Notes: generated by a model from the sequence alone, not told the origin. 64,000 bases of DNA from Aureimonas sp. Leaf427 (GCF_001425485.1 NZ_LMQW01000052.1:227524-291523), one strand, 5' to 3'. Positions 38,265 to 50,525 are shown, counted from the stretch's first letter. Program-made: numbers and translations.

Positions 38265-38906
38265 TCAGATCTCCACGATGCGGTCGGGGAGTTCGTTGCG
38301 GTTGCCGGGGTGGCCGGGGAAGTGTTGGGCGAGGAGGGTGCCGGAGAGGGTGGCGGCGGAGGCGAAGCCTTCGGCGAGGCGGTTGGTGGCGGCTGCCTCC
38401 GTCAGGCGGTCGACGATCTCGTCCCAGGCCTCTTGCGGAACGCGGGCGGCGATGCCGCTGTCGGCGACGACCTCCGCGTGATGCTCGGCTTCGGAGACGA
38501 AGAGGAGGATGCCGGTCCGCTCCGCGGTGGCATGGACGTTGTGCGACAGGAACTGCGCCAGCGCCATGCGCTTGGCGTGCCGAAGCTGGACGCTGCGCGG
38601 CACGAGGAGAAGCCGCGCGGTCGGAACGGCGAGGAGCAGACCGACGAGGGCGAGGGCGCCGAGCGCCTGCGCCGCCTCCAGAGCCAGCGATGGAACCGCG
38701 ATGCCGGCCGCTGCGAGAATGGCCGAGCTGACCAAGCCTGCCGCCAGCGAGAAGGCGAGGGCGGCGGCGACCGAAGGGCCGAGATAGGTGTCGCTGGCGC
38801 GGGCGAAGACGGCGAAGATCTCGCCCGTCGTCTGCGATTCCGCCGATCGAATCGCCTCCGAAATCGTTTCGTGGTCCTCGGCGGTGAGGGTCAGACGCTT
38901 CACCAT
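38265..38906 (-). CDS. TPM-domain membrane protein
   Basis: The 213-residue protein begins MVKRLTLTAEDHETISEAI and has TPM-domain motifs AIRSAESQTTGEIFAVFA and ERTGILLFVSEAEHHAEVVAD, split by two hydrophobic segments (about residues 47-70 and 75-95). It is the second TPM gene of the lemA operon and overlaps the preceding one by 7 nt. Such proteins are linked to membrane-protein quality control in other bacteria; the role here is unknown. Confidence 0.8.
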   Translation of the reverse strand: MVKRLTLTAEDHETISEAIRSAESQTTGEIFAVFARASDTYLGPSVAAALAFSLAAGLVSSAILAAAGIAVPSLALEAAQALGALALVGLLLAVPTARLLLVPRSVQLRHAKRMALAQFLSHNVHATAERTGILLFVSEAEHHAEVVADSGIAARVPQEAWDEIVDRLTEAAATNRLAEGFASAATLSGTLLAQHFPGHPGNRNELPDRIVEI

Positions 38907-39796
38907 GATCCCGACGAGCCTCCGCCACCGAAGGAGCCGCCGCCTCCCGAAAACCCGCCGCCGCCGGAAAAGCCCCCGCCGGACGAGCCGCCGCCCCAGG
39001 ACGAGCCGCTGCCGATCGCGATGCCGCCGGCGCGCCCGACGCGCGAGGTCCAGTCGCGGCCGAGCCAGCGCCATGTGTTGCGCCCGACCTTCCGGCCGAA
39101 GGTGCGGGCCAGCACCGACAGCATGCCCATGCCCATCAGGAAGACCCAGACCAGAAAGAAGACGCCGACCGCGAGCGCGATCCCGGTGTCCTCGCCCGAC
39201 CATTGCTCGTTGGTCCTGGCGCGCGCCTCCAGCTCCTCCGCGTCGCCGGACAGGACCGCGATCATGTCGTCGACGCCCTTCACGATCCCGCCCGCATAGT
39301 CGCCGCTCTTGAAGCGCGGCACGATGTCGGTCTCGATGATCGTGCGCGCCGCCGCGTCCGTCAGCGTGCCCTCCAGCCCGTAGCCGACCTCGATCCGAAC
39401 CTTCCGGTCCCCCGAGGAGACGAGCAGAATGGCGCCGTTGTTCTTGCCCTCCTGCCCGATCCCCCAGGCCCGCCCCAGCGCGACCCCGAACTCCTCGATC
39501 GCATAGCCCTGAAGATCGGAAACCGTCGCCACCACGATCTGATCCGACGCCTTCGCCTCGAACGCCGCCAGCGTCTGCGTCAGCCGCGCCTCCGTCGCCT
39601 GATCGAGCAACCCCGCCTGATCCACCACACGCCCGGTCAGCGCCGGCAGCTCCTGCGCGGCTGCGGGCAGGGTGAGGAGGAGAAGGAGTGCCAGGAGCGG
39701 GGCTGCCGCCCCGAACCCCGCCCGAGAACGAATTCCCGGACCCTTCTTTCTTTTTGGATCATCCAGGGGGCCCCGGCCCCCTGGATGATCCAACAC
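38900..39796 (-). CDS. TPM-domain (YgcG-like) exported membrane protein, start unresolved
   Basis: The product has a signal sequence core (PLLALLLLLTLPAAAQE), a periplasmic TPM domain (VVDQAGLLDQATEARLTQTL, AIEEFGVALGRAWGIGQEG, NNGAILLVSSGDRKVRIEVGYG in part), one membrane helix (ALAVGVFFLVWVFLMGMGML) and a glycine/serine-rich tail. No ATG, GTG or TTG lies between the palindrome at 39754-39793 and the signal core, so translation must start in or beyond that repeat: TTG 39793, GTG 39796 or GTG 39871, the last preceded by GGGAGAG and 11 nt after the lemA stop. I list GTG 39796 as a compromise. The gene could be impaired. Confidence 0.7.
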   Translation of the reverse strand: MLDHPGGRGPLDDPKRKKGPGIRSRAGFGAAAPLLALLLLLTLPAAAQELPALTGRVVDQAGLLDQATEARLTQTLAAFEAKASDQIVVATVSDLQGYAIEEFGVALGRAWGIGQEGKNNGAILLVSSGDRKVRIEVGYGLEGTLTDAAARTIIETDIVPRFKSGDYAGGIVKGVDDMIAVLSGDAEELEARARTNEQWSGEDTGIALAVGVFFLVWVFLMGMGMLSVLARTFGRKVGRNTWRWLGRDWTSRVGRAGGIAIGSGSSWGGGSSGGGFSGGGGFSGGGGSFGGGGSSGSW

Positions 39797-39854
39797 GAGA
39801 ATGGGTTCCAAGGGACTGCGTCCCTTGGCAAGGGGTGCGGGGGACGGCGTCCCC
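39754..39854. repeat. Cluster of three perfect hairpins between lemA and the TPM gene
   Basis: The first palindrome (39754-39793) has 19-bp arms starting TTGGATCATCCAGGGGG and a 2-nt loop. The second is CCAAGGGAC-TGC-GTCCCTTGG (39808-39828) and the third GGGGAC-GGC-GTCCCC (39840-39854). Such GGGAC/GTCCC and ATCCAGGGGG hairpins are a familiar extragenic palindrome type in GC-rich alphaproteobacteria. Here they overlap the 5' part of a coding frame. Confidence 0.8.
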
Positions 39855-39882
39855 TGCTCTCGGCGCGCCACCTCTCCCGCCC

Positions 39883-40512
39883 TCAGTTGAACGTGACGGT
39901 GGGCGGCTTGGCGGCGGCTTCGTCGGCGCTGAAGGGCTGGAGGGGTTTGGCGTCGCGGTAGAAGATGGCGGCCCACCAGGAGCCGGGCACGGTGCGCAGC
40001 TCGGTGTTGTAGACGCGGACGGCCTCGATGTAGTCGCGGCGCGCGACGGCGATGCGGTTTTCGGTGCCTTCGAGCTGGCTTTGCAGGGCGAGGAAGTTGG
40101 CGTTGGATTTCAGGTCCGGATAGGCCTCGGCGGTGGCGAGGAGCCGGCCGAGGGCGCCTGAGAGCTGGCCTTGCGCCTCCTGGAAGCGCTTGATGGCCTC
40201 GGGATCGGTGAGCTGGCCGGCGTCGATCGTGACGGAGGTCGCCTTGGCGCGGGCTTCGACGACGGCGGTGAGAACCTCTTTCTCCTGCGCGGCGAAGCCT
40301 TTCACGGTTTCCACGAGATTGGGAATGAGGTCGGCGCGGCGCTGATACTGGTTCTGGACCTGGGCCCAGGCGGCCTTGGCCTGCTCGTCGTAGGTCGGCA
40401 CGTTGTTGATGCCGCAGGCGGAGAGAAGCGGGAGAAGAAGCGCGAGGACGAGGAGCGTCAGCGCCTCCGCGGGGCGCCGGGCGGAGCGATGGGCGGGCAG
40501 GGCATGGGTCAT
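39883..40512 (-). CDS. LemA-family lipoprotein
   Basis: The 209-residue product has a signal with lipobox LLSACG and then the LemA fold: YDEQAKAAWAQVQNQYQRR, RADLIPNLVETVKGFAAQE, SQLEGTENRIAVARRDYIEA and FYRDAKPLQPFSADEAA. GGAG precedes ATG 40512. LemA proteins are membrane-associated, four-helix proteins of uncertain role that regularly pair with TPM-domain genes, as here. Confidence 0.92.
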   Translation of the reverse strand: MTHALPAHRSARRPAEALTLLVLALLLPLLSACGINNVPTYDEQAKAAWAQVQNQYQRRADLIPNLVETVKGFAAQEKEVLTAVVEARAKATSVTIDAGQLTDPEAIKRFQEAQGQLSGALGRLLATAEAYPDLKSNANFLALQSQLEGTENRIAVARRDYIEAVRVYNTELRTVPGSWWAAIFYRDAKPLQPFSADEAAAKPPTVTFN

Positions 40513-40716
40513 GTCGAGGCTCCGAGAGGGGCAGCGCCGCAGAGCGGGGTTCCGCCGAGAGACCCCGCTCGAACCGGATCGCGGCGGGCCATCTTCTATA
40601 GCGCGGCGGGTTGCGGCGTGACAGGGGCGGGCGCGCCCGCGGGCAAGCGGGCGCTGCGGCCCGGAGCGGCGGGCTTTCCCTTGCCCTTTGCGGGTATTTC
40701 GGTCAGGCTTGCCGCC

Positions 40717-40998
40717 ATGATATCGAAGTCCGACAGGCAGGGTCCTTCGCGGCCGCACGAGGAGGCAGGGGTGGCCGAATCGCGCGCCATCCTGAAGCGT
40801 ATCCGCCAGGAGACGGAGCCGCAGGTGGGCGCCGGCATGGCGGGCATGATGGGCGGGGTCGCCAAGCATTTCGCGGCCCGCGACGCTGATCCGGCCGATC
40901 CGATCGAGGTTCTGGGCACGCGGATCGGACGTCTTCTCGGGCTTGTGGGCTTCGTGACCCTCGCCTTCGTCCTGGCTTCCAACCTCTTCTACGACTGA
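40717..40998 (+). CDS. Small C-terminally membrane-anchored protein
   Basis: The 93-residue product is hydrophilic up to residue 70 and ends in a single hydrophobic helix (LLGLVGFVTLAFVLASNLF). The segment FAARDADPADPIEVLGTRIGR recalls a conserved hypothetical family seen upstream of pyridoxal kinase genes in Rhizobiales. Five bases separate it from pdxY, so they are probably co-transcribed. Function unknown. Confidence 0.75.
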   Translation: MISKSDRQGPSRPHEEAGVAESRAILKRIRQETEPQVGAGMAGMMGGVAKHFAARDADPADPIEVLGTRIGRLLGLVGFVTLAFVLASNLFYD

Positions 40999-41003
40999 GC
41001 GCC

Positions 41004-41897
41004 ATGTCGATGACGAACCCGTCCGACCGCCGGGACAAGCCTGCGGTGATCTCGGTCTCCAGCCATGTCGCGCGCGGCACGGTGGGCAACCGGGCCGTCG
41101 TGTTCGCGCTGGAATCGCTCGGCTTTCCCGTCTGGAGCGTGCCGACGATCACGCTGCCCTGGCATCCCGGCCACGGGCCGGCGACGCGCATCGTGGCGCC
41201 GGCCGAGGATTTCACGGCGCTGATGGAGGATCTGGCGACGGCGCCGTGGCTGTCGGAGGTCGGGGCGATCGTGACCGGCTATTTCGGCGCGCCACATCAA
41301 GTGGAGCCGGCGGCGCGGCTGGTCGAGGCGGTGAAGGCGGCGAACCCGCAGGCGATCTATCTCTGCGATCCCGTGACGGGCGACGGCGGGCGGCTCTACC
41401 AGCCCGAGCCGACGCTGGCGGGCATCCGCGACCGGCTGATGCCGCTCGCCGACATCGCGACGCCGAACCGCTTCGAGCTGGAATTCCTGACGGGGCTGGA
41501 ATTCCACGAGAACGCCCATCTCATCGACGCGGCGCAGGCGCTGGGGCCGCCGACCGTGGTCGTGACCTCGGCCTTTCCGCTGCTGCGCGGCGGCATCGGC
41601 AATCTCCTCGTGGACGGAACGCACGCGTTGCTCGCCGAGCACCGGCAGATCGAGCGTGCGCCGCACGGGCTGGGCGATCTGACCTCGGCCGTGTTTCTGG
41701 CGCGCATCCTTTCCGGCGCGACGCCCGAGAAGGCGCTTCAGACGACGACGGCGGCGGTCTACGAGATTCTGGCGCGCACGACCAAGCGCGGGGCGGACGA
41801 GCTGACGCTGGAGACGGACGCGGAGAGCCTGAAACACCCGATGGCCATGGTGCAGATGCGCCGGCTCGGACTTCCCAACGGCAATCGACGAGCTTGA
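41004..41897 (+). CDS. pdxY: Pyridoxal kinase PdxY
   Basis: The 297-residue ribokinase-fold enzyme phosphorylates pyridoxal in the PLP salvage route. Motifs include VISVSSHVARGTVGNRA, PTITLPWHPGHGPATRI, VTGYFGAPHQ, YLCDPVTGDGGRLY and the anion-hole sequence GLGDLTSAVFLA with the catalytic Asp. ATG 41004 gives the expected length. It precedes the DUF429 gene by 25 nt. Confidence 0.92.
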   Translation: MSMTNPSDRRDKPAVISVSSHVARGTVGNRAVVFALESLGFPVWSVPTITLPWHPGHGPATRIVAPAEDFTALMEDLATAPWLSEVGAIVTGYFGAPHQVEPAARLVEAVKAANPQAIYLCDPVTGDGGRLYQPEPTLAGIRDRLMPLADIATPNRFELEFLTGLEFHENAHLIDAAQALGPPTVVVTSAFPLLRGGIGNLLVDGTHALLAEHRQIERAPHGLGDLTSAVFLARILSGATPEKALQTTTAAVYEILARTTKRGADELTLETDAESLKHPMAMVQMRRLGLPNGNRRA

Positions 41898-41922
41898 GGG
41901 CGCCGGGCGTGAGGGCGCCGGC

Positions 41923-42705
41923 GTGAGCGGGTCGGGCGAGCCGGAACCGTTCGCTGCCGGCGTCGACGGGTGCCGCGCCGGCTGGATCGCGGTCATCCGG
42001 CGCCGGCCCGAGGAGGCGCCGGAGGCGCGGGTCTTTCCGCGCTTCGACTTCCTCCTGGATGCGCTGGGGCCGGGGGTCGTGGTGGCGGTGGATATGCCGA
42101 TCGGCCTGCCCGAGCGGATCGAGGGGCCGGGGCGCGCGGCGGAGAAGGCGGTGCGCCCGCTCCTCTCGGCGCGGCAGTCGAGCGTCTTCTCCATTCCGGC
42201 GCGTGCGGCGGTCGAGGCGGGGGCGGGGCCCTTCCGCTCCGAGCTGCATCGGCGCGAGATGCATGTCGCGGCCTGCCGGCTCGCCGAGCGCCTGTCGCAT
42301 CCGCCGCGCGGCGTCTCGATCCAGGGCTTCGGCCTCTTCCCGAGAATCATGGAGATCGACCGGCTCCTTGGCGCGGACCCGTCGCTGGCCGAACGAGTGA
42401 TCGAGAGTCACCCGGAATTCGCCTTCCATCAGCTGAACGACGGGGCGGCGATGACGCTGCCGAAGAAGATCAAGGGGCAGGTGAACCCGGCCGGGATGGA
42501 GGAGCGGCGGCGCCTGCTCGTGGCGCGGGGCCTGCCGCGCGCCTTCCTCTATTCGGCGCCTCCGGCGGGCGCCGCGGCCGACGACGTTCTCGATGCGAGC
42601 GCCATGCTGCTCGTCGCCGAGCGCCACCGCAGGGGCGAGGCCCGGCCCCATCCCGAGCCTCTCGAGCACGATGCGCGGGGACTGCCGATCGCCATCTGGT
42701 TCTGA
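41923..42705 (+). CDS. DUF429-family protein
   Basis: The 260-residue product belongs to DUF429, an RNase H-like fold family of unknown activity. Visible motifs are AAGVDGCRAGWIAV, VVVAVDMPIGLPE, ARQSSVFSIPARAAV, GVSIQGFGLFPRIMEID and ESHPEFAFHQLND. The start is GTG 41923. It lies downstream of pdxY with the same orientation, but no shared role is evident. Confidence 0.82.
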   Translation: MSGSGEPEPFAAGVDGCRAGWIAVIRRRPEEAPEARVFPRFDFLLDALGPGVVVAVDMPIGLPERIEGPGRAAEKAVRPLLSARQSSVFSIPARAAVEAGAGPFRSELHRREMHVAACRLAERLSHPPRGVSIQGFGLFPRIMEIDRLLGADPSLAERVIESHPEFAFHQLNDGAAMTLPKKIKGQVNPAGMEERRRLLVARGLPRAFLYSAPPAGAAADDVLDASAMLLVAERHRRGEARPHPEPLEHDARGLPIAIWF

Positions 42706-42777
42706 CCGGCCTCCAACCGGGAGCGGGGAGAAGGCGCTCGATTGTCGCAGACGCTGCGATGCGGTAGAACGGGTTTC

Positions 42778-43440
42778 ATGGATATTCTGCCTCCTTCGCT
42801 TCTCGACGGCCACAAGGCCTTCATGTCCGGCCGCTATCGGACGGAGGAGCGGCGTTATCGGGAACTGGCGGAGTCGGGCCAGGTGCCCAAGACGCTCGTC
42901 ATCGCCTGCTGCGACTCGCGCGCCGCGCCCGAGACGATCTTCGACGCCGCGCCGGGCGAGCTCTTCGTCATCCGAAACGTCGCCAATCTCGTGCCGCCCT
43001 ACGAGCCTGACGGCGAGTATCACTCGACCTCCGCCGCGCTCGAATTCGCGGTCCAGGCGCTGAAGGTGGAGCACATCGTCGTGCTCGGCCACGGGCGCTG
43101 CGGCGGCATCAAGGCCGCGCTCTCGCCGGGCATGGAGCCGCTTTCGCCGGGCGATTTCATCGGGAAGTGGATGAGCATGGTCGAGGCACCCGCCCGCATG
43201 GTCATGGCGAACGAGCTGATGACGGTGGGCGAGCGGCAGACGGCGCTCGAGCGCATCTCGATCCGCTTCTCCCTGGCCAATCTGCGCACCTTTCCCTGCG
43301 TCTCCATCCTGGAGGGCAAGGGCCGGCTGACGCTGCACGGGGCCTGGTTCGACATCTCGACCGGCGAGCTCTGGGCCATGGACCCGCAGACCGGCGATTT
43401 CGAACGGCCCGTGGCGGAGATGGCGCTCGACGCGGAGTGA
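42778..43440 (+). CDS. Beta-class carbonic anhydrase
   Basis: The 220-residue enzyme interconverts CO2 and bicarbonate. Zinc-ligand motifs are CCDSR (Cys44, with the Asp46/Arg48 dyad) and HGRCGG (His105, Cys108). FVIRNVANLVPPY and STSAALEFAVQALKV complete the family pattern. ATG 42778 is used; a TTG at 42742 would add 12 residues. A hairpin with weak T-tract follows at 43450. Confidence 0.94.
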   Translation: MDILPPSLLDGHKAFMSGRYRTEERRYRELAESGQVPKTLVIACCDSRAAPETIFDAAPGELFVIRNVANLVPPYEPDGEYHSTSAALEFAVQALKVEHIVVLGHGRCGGIKAALSPGMEPLSPGDFIGKWMSMVEAPARMVMANELMTVGERQTALERISIRFSLANLRTFPCVSILEGKGRLTLHGAWFDISTGELWAMDPQTGDFERPVAEMALDAE

Positions 43441-43449
43441 GAGGCCCGC

Positions 43450-43475
43450 GGGCCGGATGATCCGGCCCTCTGTTC
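43450..43475 (+). terminator. Possible terminator after carbonic anhydrase gene
   Basis: GGGCCGGA-TGA-TCCGGCCC is an 8-bp perfect stem followed by TCTGTTCC. The T-tract is weak. The rest of the 416-bp gap up to 43857 shows only the promoter candidate at 43626-43655. Confidence 0.5.
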
Positions 43476-43625
43476 CGGCGCCGGCCGGGCTCGGCACCAT
43501 CCGGTTGCGAGGATTTTCGCGAAGGTGAGGTCGGCCGACCTAGCCTGCCGGGCGCAACCCCGGTCGGGGCCGTGTTATTTCGGCACGCAATCGGCCTTTC
43601 CTCGCGCAATCGTGCCACTTCCGGC

Positions 43626-43655
43626 TTGCGAACCCGGCGGAACCTCCGCTTTAAC
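43626..43655 (+). promoter_or_regulatory. Candidate promoter of the Omp19-like gene
   Basis: TTGCGA (43626-43631) and TTTAAC (43650-43655) are 18 bases apart, about 200 bases before the start codon at 43857. It is a candidate by spacing only. Confidence 0.35.
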
Positions 43656-43856
43656 AGTGCGTGAACACATGCCCGCTTTTTCCGTGCGGCGTTCCGTTTT
43701 GGGACGATGCGCGACGGAGCGGGTGTCGATGGGGCACGAGTCGCCTTCGAAACGATATCGCCGAGCGCCCGACCGGGCGAGGCGGCGAAGGATCGGCGGC
43801 GATGGCGCGGAAATCCGGACCCCAAGGGCCGGAACCGCCGAAGAGGAAGTCTGGCA

Positions 43857-44393
43857 ATGAGGCGGATGATGAAGACGGGCGCTCTGCTCGCCCTGGCGCT
43901 GACGGCGGCAGGTTGCGTGAGCGCCCAGCCGACGCGGATGGTGCAGGTTCAGCCCGAACCGCTCCGCCCCGCCCCGACCGGTCAGGTCTCCTCCAGCCAG
44001 CTTCCGCCGCCGCCCGCGCCGCCGCCGCCGGTCTCGGCCCCGGTCGCTCCGCCCGTCGATCAGGCGGCCGCCCCCGGCACGACGACGGCTCCGGTCCAGA
44101 CGGCTTCGGCCGCGCCGGTCTCGCGCGACGGTCTCGTCGGCGCCTGGAAGGTCTCCTCCGGCGGCGGCAACTGCCAGATCTTCATGGCGCTGACCAAGTG
44201 GACCGGCGGCTATCGCGCGGCCTCGCGCGGCTGCCCCGGCCAGGTCGCGGACGTCTCGGCCTGGGACGTCTCGGGCAGCCAGGTCGTCCTCAAGGATTCC
44301 AGCGGCGGGACCGTCGCCAACCTCTCCAATTCGGGCGGCACGCGTTACGACGGCACGACGTCCGGCGGGCAGGCGATCAGCCTCTACCGCTAA
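43857..44393 (+). CDS. Omp19-like AprI/Inh-family protease-inhibitor lipoprotein
   Basis: The 178-residue product has a lipoprotein signal (LLALALTAAGC, Cys at about 18), a Pro/Ala/Gln-rich linker and a C-terminal AprI/Inh beta-barrel domain (RDGLVGAWKVSSGGGNCQIF, GGYRAASRGCPGQ, WDVSGSQVVLKDSSG). The two domain cysteines fit the inhibitor disulfide. Brucella Omp19 has this design and also sits near zapE and mdh. It is expected in the outer membrane, inhibiting proteases. AGAGGAAG precedes ATG 43857. Confidence 0.88.
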   Translation: MRRMMKTGALLALALTAAGCVSAQPTRMVQVQPEPLRPAPTGQVSSSQLPPPPAPPPPVSAPVAPPVDQAAAPGTTTAPVQTASAAPVSRDGLVGAWKVSSGGGNCQIFMALTKWTGGYRAASRGCPGQVADVSAWDVSGSQVVLKDSSGGTVANLSNSGGTRYDGTTSGGQAISLYR

Positions 44394-44729
44394 AGGCCGC
44401 TTGGCCTTCGATGCCGCAGGGGCCGGTCGCGATGATCGCGCGCCGTGCCTTGTTGCAGTCCGCGACCGGGTGATCCGAGCTTCGGGCTGGATTTCGTCGA
44501 AGCGGTGGTGCATCCTCATCGAGACGGCGGGGTGCTAAGGCATCCAGCCGTCGAATGCGTGGGGACTCCGGCGCAGAGGCGCGGGGCCTCTTCGTGACAG
44601 GCCGGGGCGTCTTCGATGCCCTCGTGACGAGATGTTCGCAAGCGGCACGGGGCGGGAAACGGTTCCTTGGGGGCTTCTCGTCTATGCCGGGTGCGGGGAG
44701 CGTGGTCGCTCCGCTGACGGAGCCATGCC
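44394..44729. other. Intergenic region between Omp19-like gene and zapE
   Basis: In these 336 bases I see only a weak hairpin directly after the Omp19-like stop (AAGGCC-GCTT-GGCCTT at 44393-44408), which may help end that transcript. No small gene, repeat or clear promoter is supported. Confidence 0.45.
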
Positions 44730-45899
44730 ATGCCGACCTCTTCGCGAACCGCCGACGGCTCGCCGCGCCCGGGGCCCGTGCGTGCCGCGCTCGACCGGCT
44801 CGTCGCCTCCCGCGAGATCGAGCCGGACGGCGCGCAGCGGCGGCTCGCCGACCGGCTGGACCAGTTGGACAAGGACCTGTCGGCCTCCACGCTCGCCGCC
44901 AAGTCGAGTGCGCTCGGCTGGCTCTTCGGGCGGGCCAAGGCGGCCGAGCCCGTGCGCGGCGTCTATATCCATGGCGATGTCGGGCGCGGCAAGACCATGA
45001 TCATGGACATGTTCTTCCGCTCCGCGACGGTGAACCCCAAGCGCCGCGTGCATTTCCACGCCTTCATGGCTGAGGTCCACGAGCGGATCGGCGCGCATCG
45101 CGAGGCGGTGAAGGCCGGGACGGCGAAGGGCGACGATCCGATGCCCCCCGTCGGCGCGGCGATCGCGGCGGAGGCGCGGCTTCTCTGCTTCGACGAATTC
45201 GCCGTGACCGACGTCGCGGACGCGATGATCCTGTCGCGGCTCTTCAAGGTGCTCTTCGCGGAGGGCGTCGTCCTCGTCGCGACCTCCAACGTCGCGCCGG
45301 ACGACCTCTACCGCAACGGCCTGAACCGGCCGCTCTTCCTGCCCTTCGTGGAAGACCTGAAGTGCCATGCCGATATCATGCGCCTCGACGCCGCGGCGGA
45401 CTACCGGATGGCGACGCTCGGCTCCGACGATCTCTACGTGACGCCGCTCGCCGAGGATGCGGGCGCGCGCATGGACGCGATCTGGGCGCGGCTTCTCGAC
45501 GGGCAGAGGGATGCGCCGGCCTCGCTCTCGGTGAAGGGCCACACGATCGCCGTGCCGCGCGCCGGCAATGGGGCGGCCCGCTTCGCCTTTTCCGACCTCA
45601 TGCTGAAGCCGGTCGGCGCGCAGGACTTCCTCGCCATCGCCAAGCGCTTCCACACGGTCGTGCTCGACGGCGTGCCGGTCATGGGCGATGCCGAGCGCAA
45701 CGAGGCCAAGCGCTTCATCACGCTGGTCGATACGCTCTACGATGTCGGGCGGCGGATCGTCCTGTCGGCCGAGACGCCGGCCGAGGCGCTCTATGTCGGG
45801 CGGCAGGGGGCGGAGGCCTTCGAGTTCGCCCGCACGATCTCGCGCCTCAACGAGATGCGGACCGAGGAATATCTCGCCGCCCATGTCGCGACCCCCTGA
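44730..45899 (+). CDS. zapE: ZapE/AFG1-family ATPase
   Basis: The 389-residue P-loop ATPase matches AFG1/ZapE: RGVYIHGDVGRGKTMIMDMF (Walker A), HFHAFMAEVHERI, LLCFDEFAVTDVADAMILSRL (Walker B, partly shown) and VLVATSNVAPDDLY. Bacterial ZapE binds the division ring; mitochondrial AFG1 assists respiratory-complex turnover. Its place before mdh is common in Rhizobiales. ATG 44730 begins a non-conserved short head. Confidence 0.92.
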   Translation: MPTSSRTADGSPRPGPVRAALDRLVASREIEPDGAQRRLADRLDQLDKDLSASTLAAKSSALGWLFGRAKAAEPVRGVYIHGDVGRGKTMIMDMFFRSATVNPKRRVHFHAFMAEVHERIGAHREAVKAGTAKGDDPMPPVGAAIAAEARLLCFDEFAVTDVADAMILSRLFKVLFAEGVVLVATSNVAPDDLYRNGLNRPLFLPFVEDLKCHADIMRLDAAADYRMATLGSDDLYVTPLAEDAGARMDAIWARLLDGQRDAPASLSVKGHTIAVPRAGNGAARFAFSDLMLKPVGAQDFLAIAKRFHTVVLDGVPVMGDAERNEAKRFITLVDTLYDVGRRIVLSAETPAEALYVGRQGAEAFEFARTISRLNEMRTEEYLAAHVATP

Positions 45900-47421
<1,522 letters not shown>

Positions 47422-47426
47422 AACGG

Positions 47427-47459
47427 GCCGGGCGGAGACGCCCGGCTCTTTCGCATTTT
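47427..47459 (+). terminator. Hairpin between mdh and sucC
   Basis: GCCGGGCG-GAGA-CGCCCGGC (47427-47446) is an 8-bp stem with GNRA-like loop followed by TCTTTCGCATTTTC. It could be a partial terminator that lowers sucC expression relative to mdh. Confidence 0.65.
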
Positions 47460-47507
47460 CGATGCCGCGCGCTTCCGGCGCCGCTCCCCAACCTGCCGAG
47501 AGATTTC

Positions 47508-48698
<1,191 letters not shown>

Positions 48699-48711
48699 TC
48701 TTGTCACCCAA

Positions 48712-48748
48712 CACAGGATCACACATATTTCGGCTGTGTGATCCTGTG
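48712..48748. promoter_or_regulatory. 14-bp inverted repeat in front of vapBC
   Basis: CACAGGATCACACA (48712-48725) and TGTGTGATCCTGTG (48735-48748) are perfect inverted copies with a 9-nt spacer, ending 11 bases before the antitoxin ATG. As DNA it is a strong operator candidate for VapB autoregulation. As RNA it forms a stable hairpin just after sucC, without a T-tract. Confidence 0.75.
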
Positions 48749-48759
48749 GAGATTCTCCG

Positions 48760-49053
48760 ATGAAGAACGTCACTCTCGCCATCGACGATGCGCTTCTCGA
48801 CCAGGCACGCGGCTTGGCCGAGCGCCGAGGCACGTCGTTGAACGCGATGATCCGAAGCCTTCTCCTCCACGAGGTGGATCGGGAAGCTCAGATCGCGTTG
48901 GCGCGTGCTGGGATGAGGGAACTCATGGAGAATTCGACGCTCGAGTTCGAGCCGGGGACCAATATCAAGGAACTGAGCCGCCGCTATGTCTCCGACGACG
49001 AGCTTCATGGACACGAACATCCTGGTGCTGGCGGCCGAGTCCAAACCAGATGA
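48760..49053 (+). CDS. vapB: VapB-like ribbon-helix-helix antitoxin
   Basis: The 97-residue protein starts [20 protein letters not shown], a ribbon-helix-helix DNA-binding fold ([18 protein letters not shown]), and ends in a flexible tail that would wrap the toxin. It overlaps the downstream PIN-domain gene by 68 nt in another frame, a common sign of coupled toxin-antitoxin translation. Assignment to VapB is from fold and context. Confidence 0.85.
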   Translation: MKNVTLAIDDALLDQARGLAERRGTSLNAMIRSLLLHEVDREAQIALARAGMRELMENSTLEFEPGTNIKELSRRYVSDDELHGHEHPGAGGRVQTR

Positions 49054-49399
49054 CCTTCGAAAATCCCGTATCGCGCGCGAACTCGTTCTGTCGGAAACCT
49101 TCGGCGTCTCGGCGCAGAGCATTGCCGAATTCGTCAATTGCGCAACGCGGGCTAAGGTCAGGCTGCGGACGGAGGAGGTCGATCGATGGATCGATTTCCT
49201 CTCGACCATGCCCTTCACGGCTCTCGACGCCGACATCGTGCGGAGGGGCTACTGGCTCTGCCGCCGCTACCGGATTCAGTATTACGACGCCGCTCTCCTT
49301 GCTGCCGCCGAGCGTCTCGGCGCTCCCGTCTTCTATTCGGCAGACCTCAACCACGGTCAGATCTACGGCGCCGTCCGCGTCGTGAACCCCTTTCTCTAA
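48986..49399 (+). CDS. vapC: PIN-domain ribonuclease toxin VapC
   Basis: The 137-residue protein has the PIN-domain acidic residues in FMDTNILV (Asp9), [21 protein letters not shown] and YSADLNHGQ, so it should be a Mg-dependent ribonuclease that targets tRNA or rRNA. An in-frame ATG at 49007 (MDTNILV) is an alternative start. Together with vapB it is inserted between sucC and sucD. Inducing it without antitoxin would probably arrest growth; that is known for the family, not shown here. Confidence 0.9.
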   Translation: MSPTTSFMDTNILVLAAESKPDDLRKSRIARELVLSETFGVSAQSIAEFVNCATRAKVRLRTEEVDRWIDFLSTMPFTALDADIVRRGYWLCRRYRIQYYDAALLAAAERLGAPVFYSADLNHGQIYGAVRVVNPFL

Positions 49400-49422
49400 G
49401 TCCTTCGACTTCAAGGAATTCC

Positions 49423-50325
<903 letters not shown>

Positions 50326-50333
50326 TCGTCCTT

Positions 50334-50363
50334 CGGCGCGGCGAGGGGGCTTTCGCCGCGCCG
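50334..50363. other. Hairpin between sucD and sucA
   Basis: CGGCGCGGCGA (50334-50344) and TCGCCGCGCCG (50353-50363) form an 11-bp perfect stem with an 8-nt loop right after sucD. No T-tract follows, so it is more likely an mRNA-stabilising or processing element than a full terminator. Confidence 0.55.
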
Positions 50364-50525
50364 ACCGGCAAAAGGCCGGATTTCGGGGCGAGGGGATGTG
50401 ATGGCGGGTTCCGTGTTCCGGATCTCGCAGAGTGAACGGCTTCCGGGTCGGGACGAGGACGTCCCGCCGGATGTCAGCGATGAACCTCAAGGAGACGGCG
50501 CCCCATCCGGCGCCCCGCAACGCAC

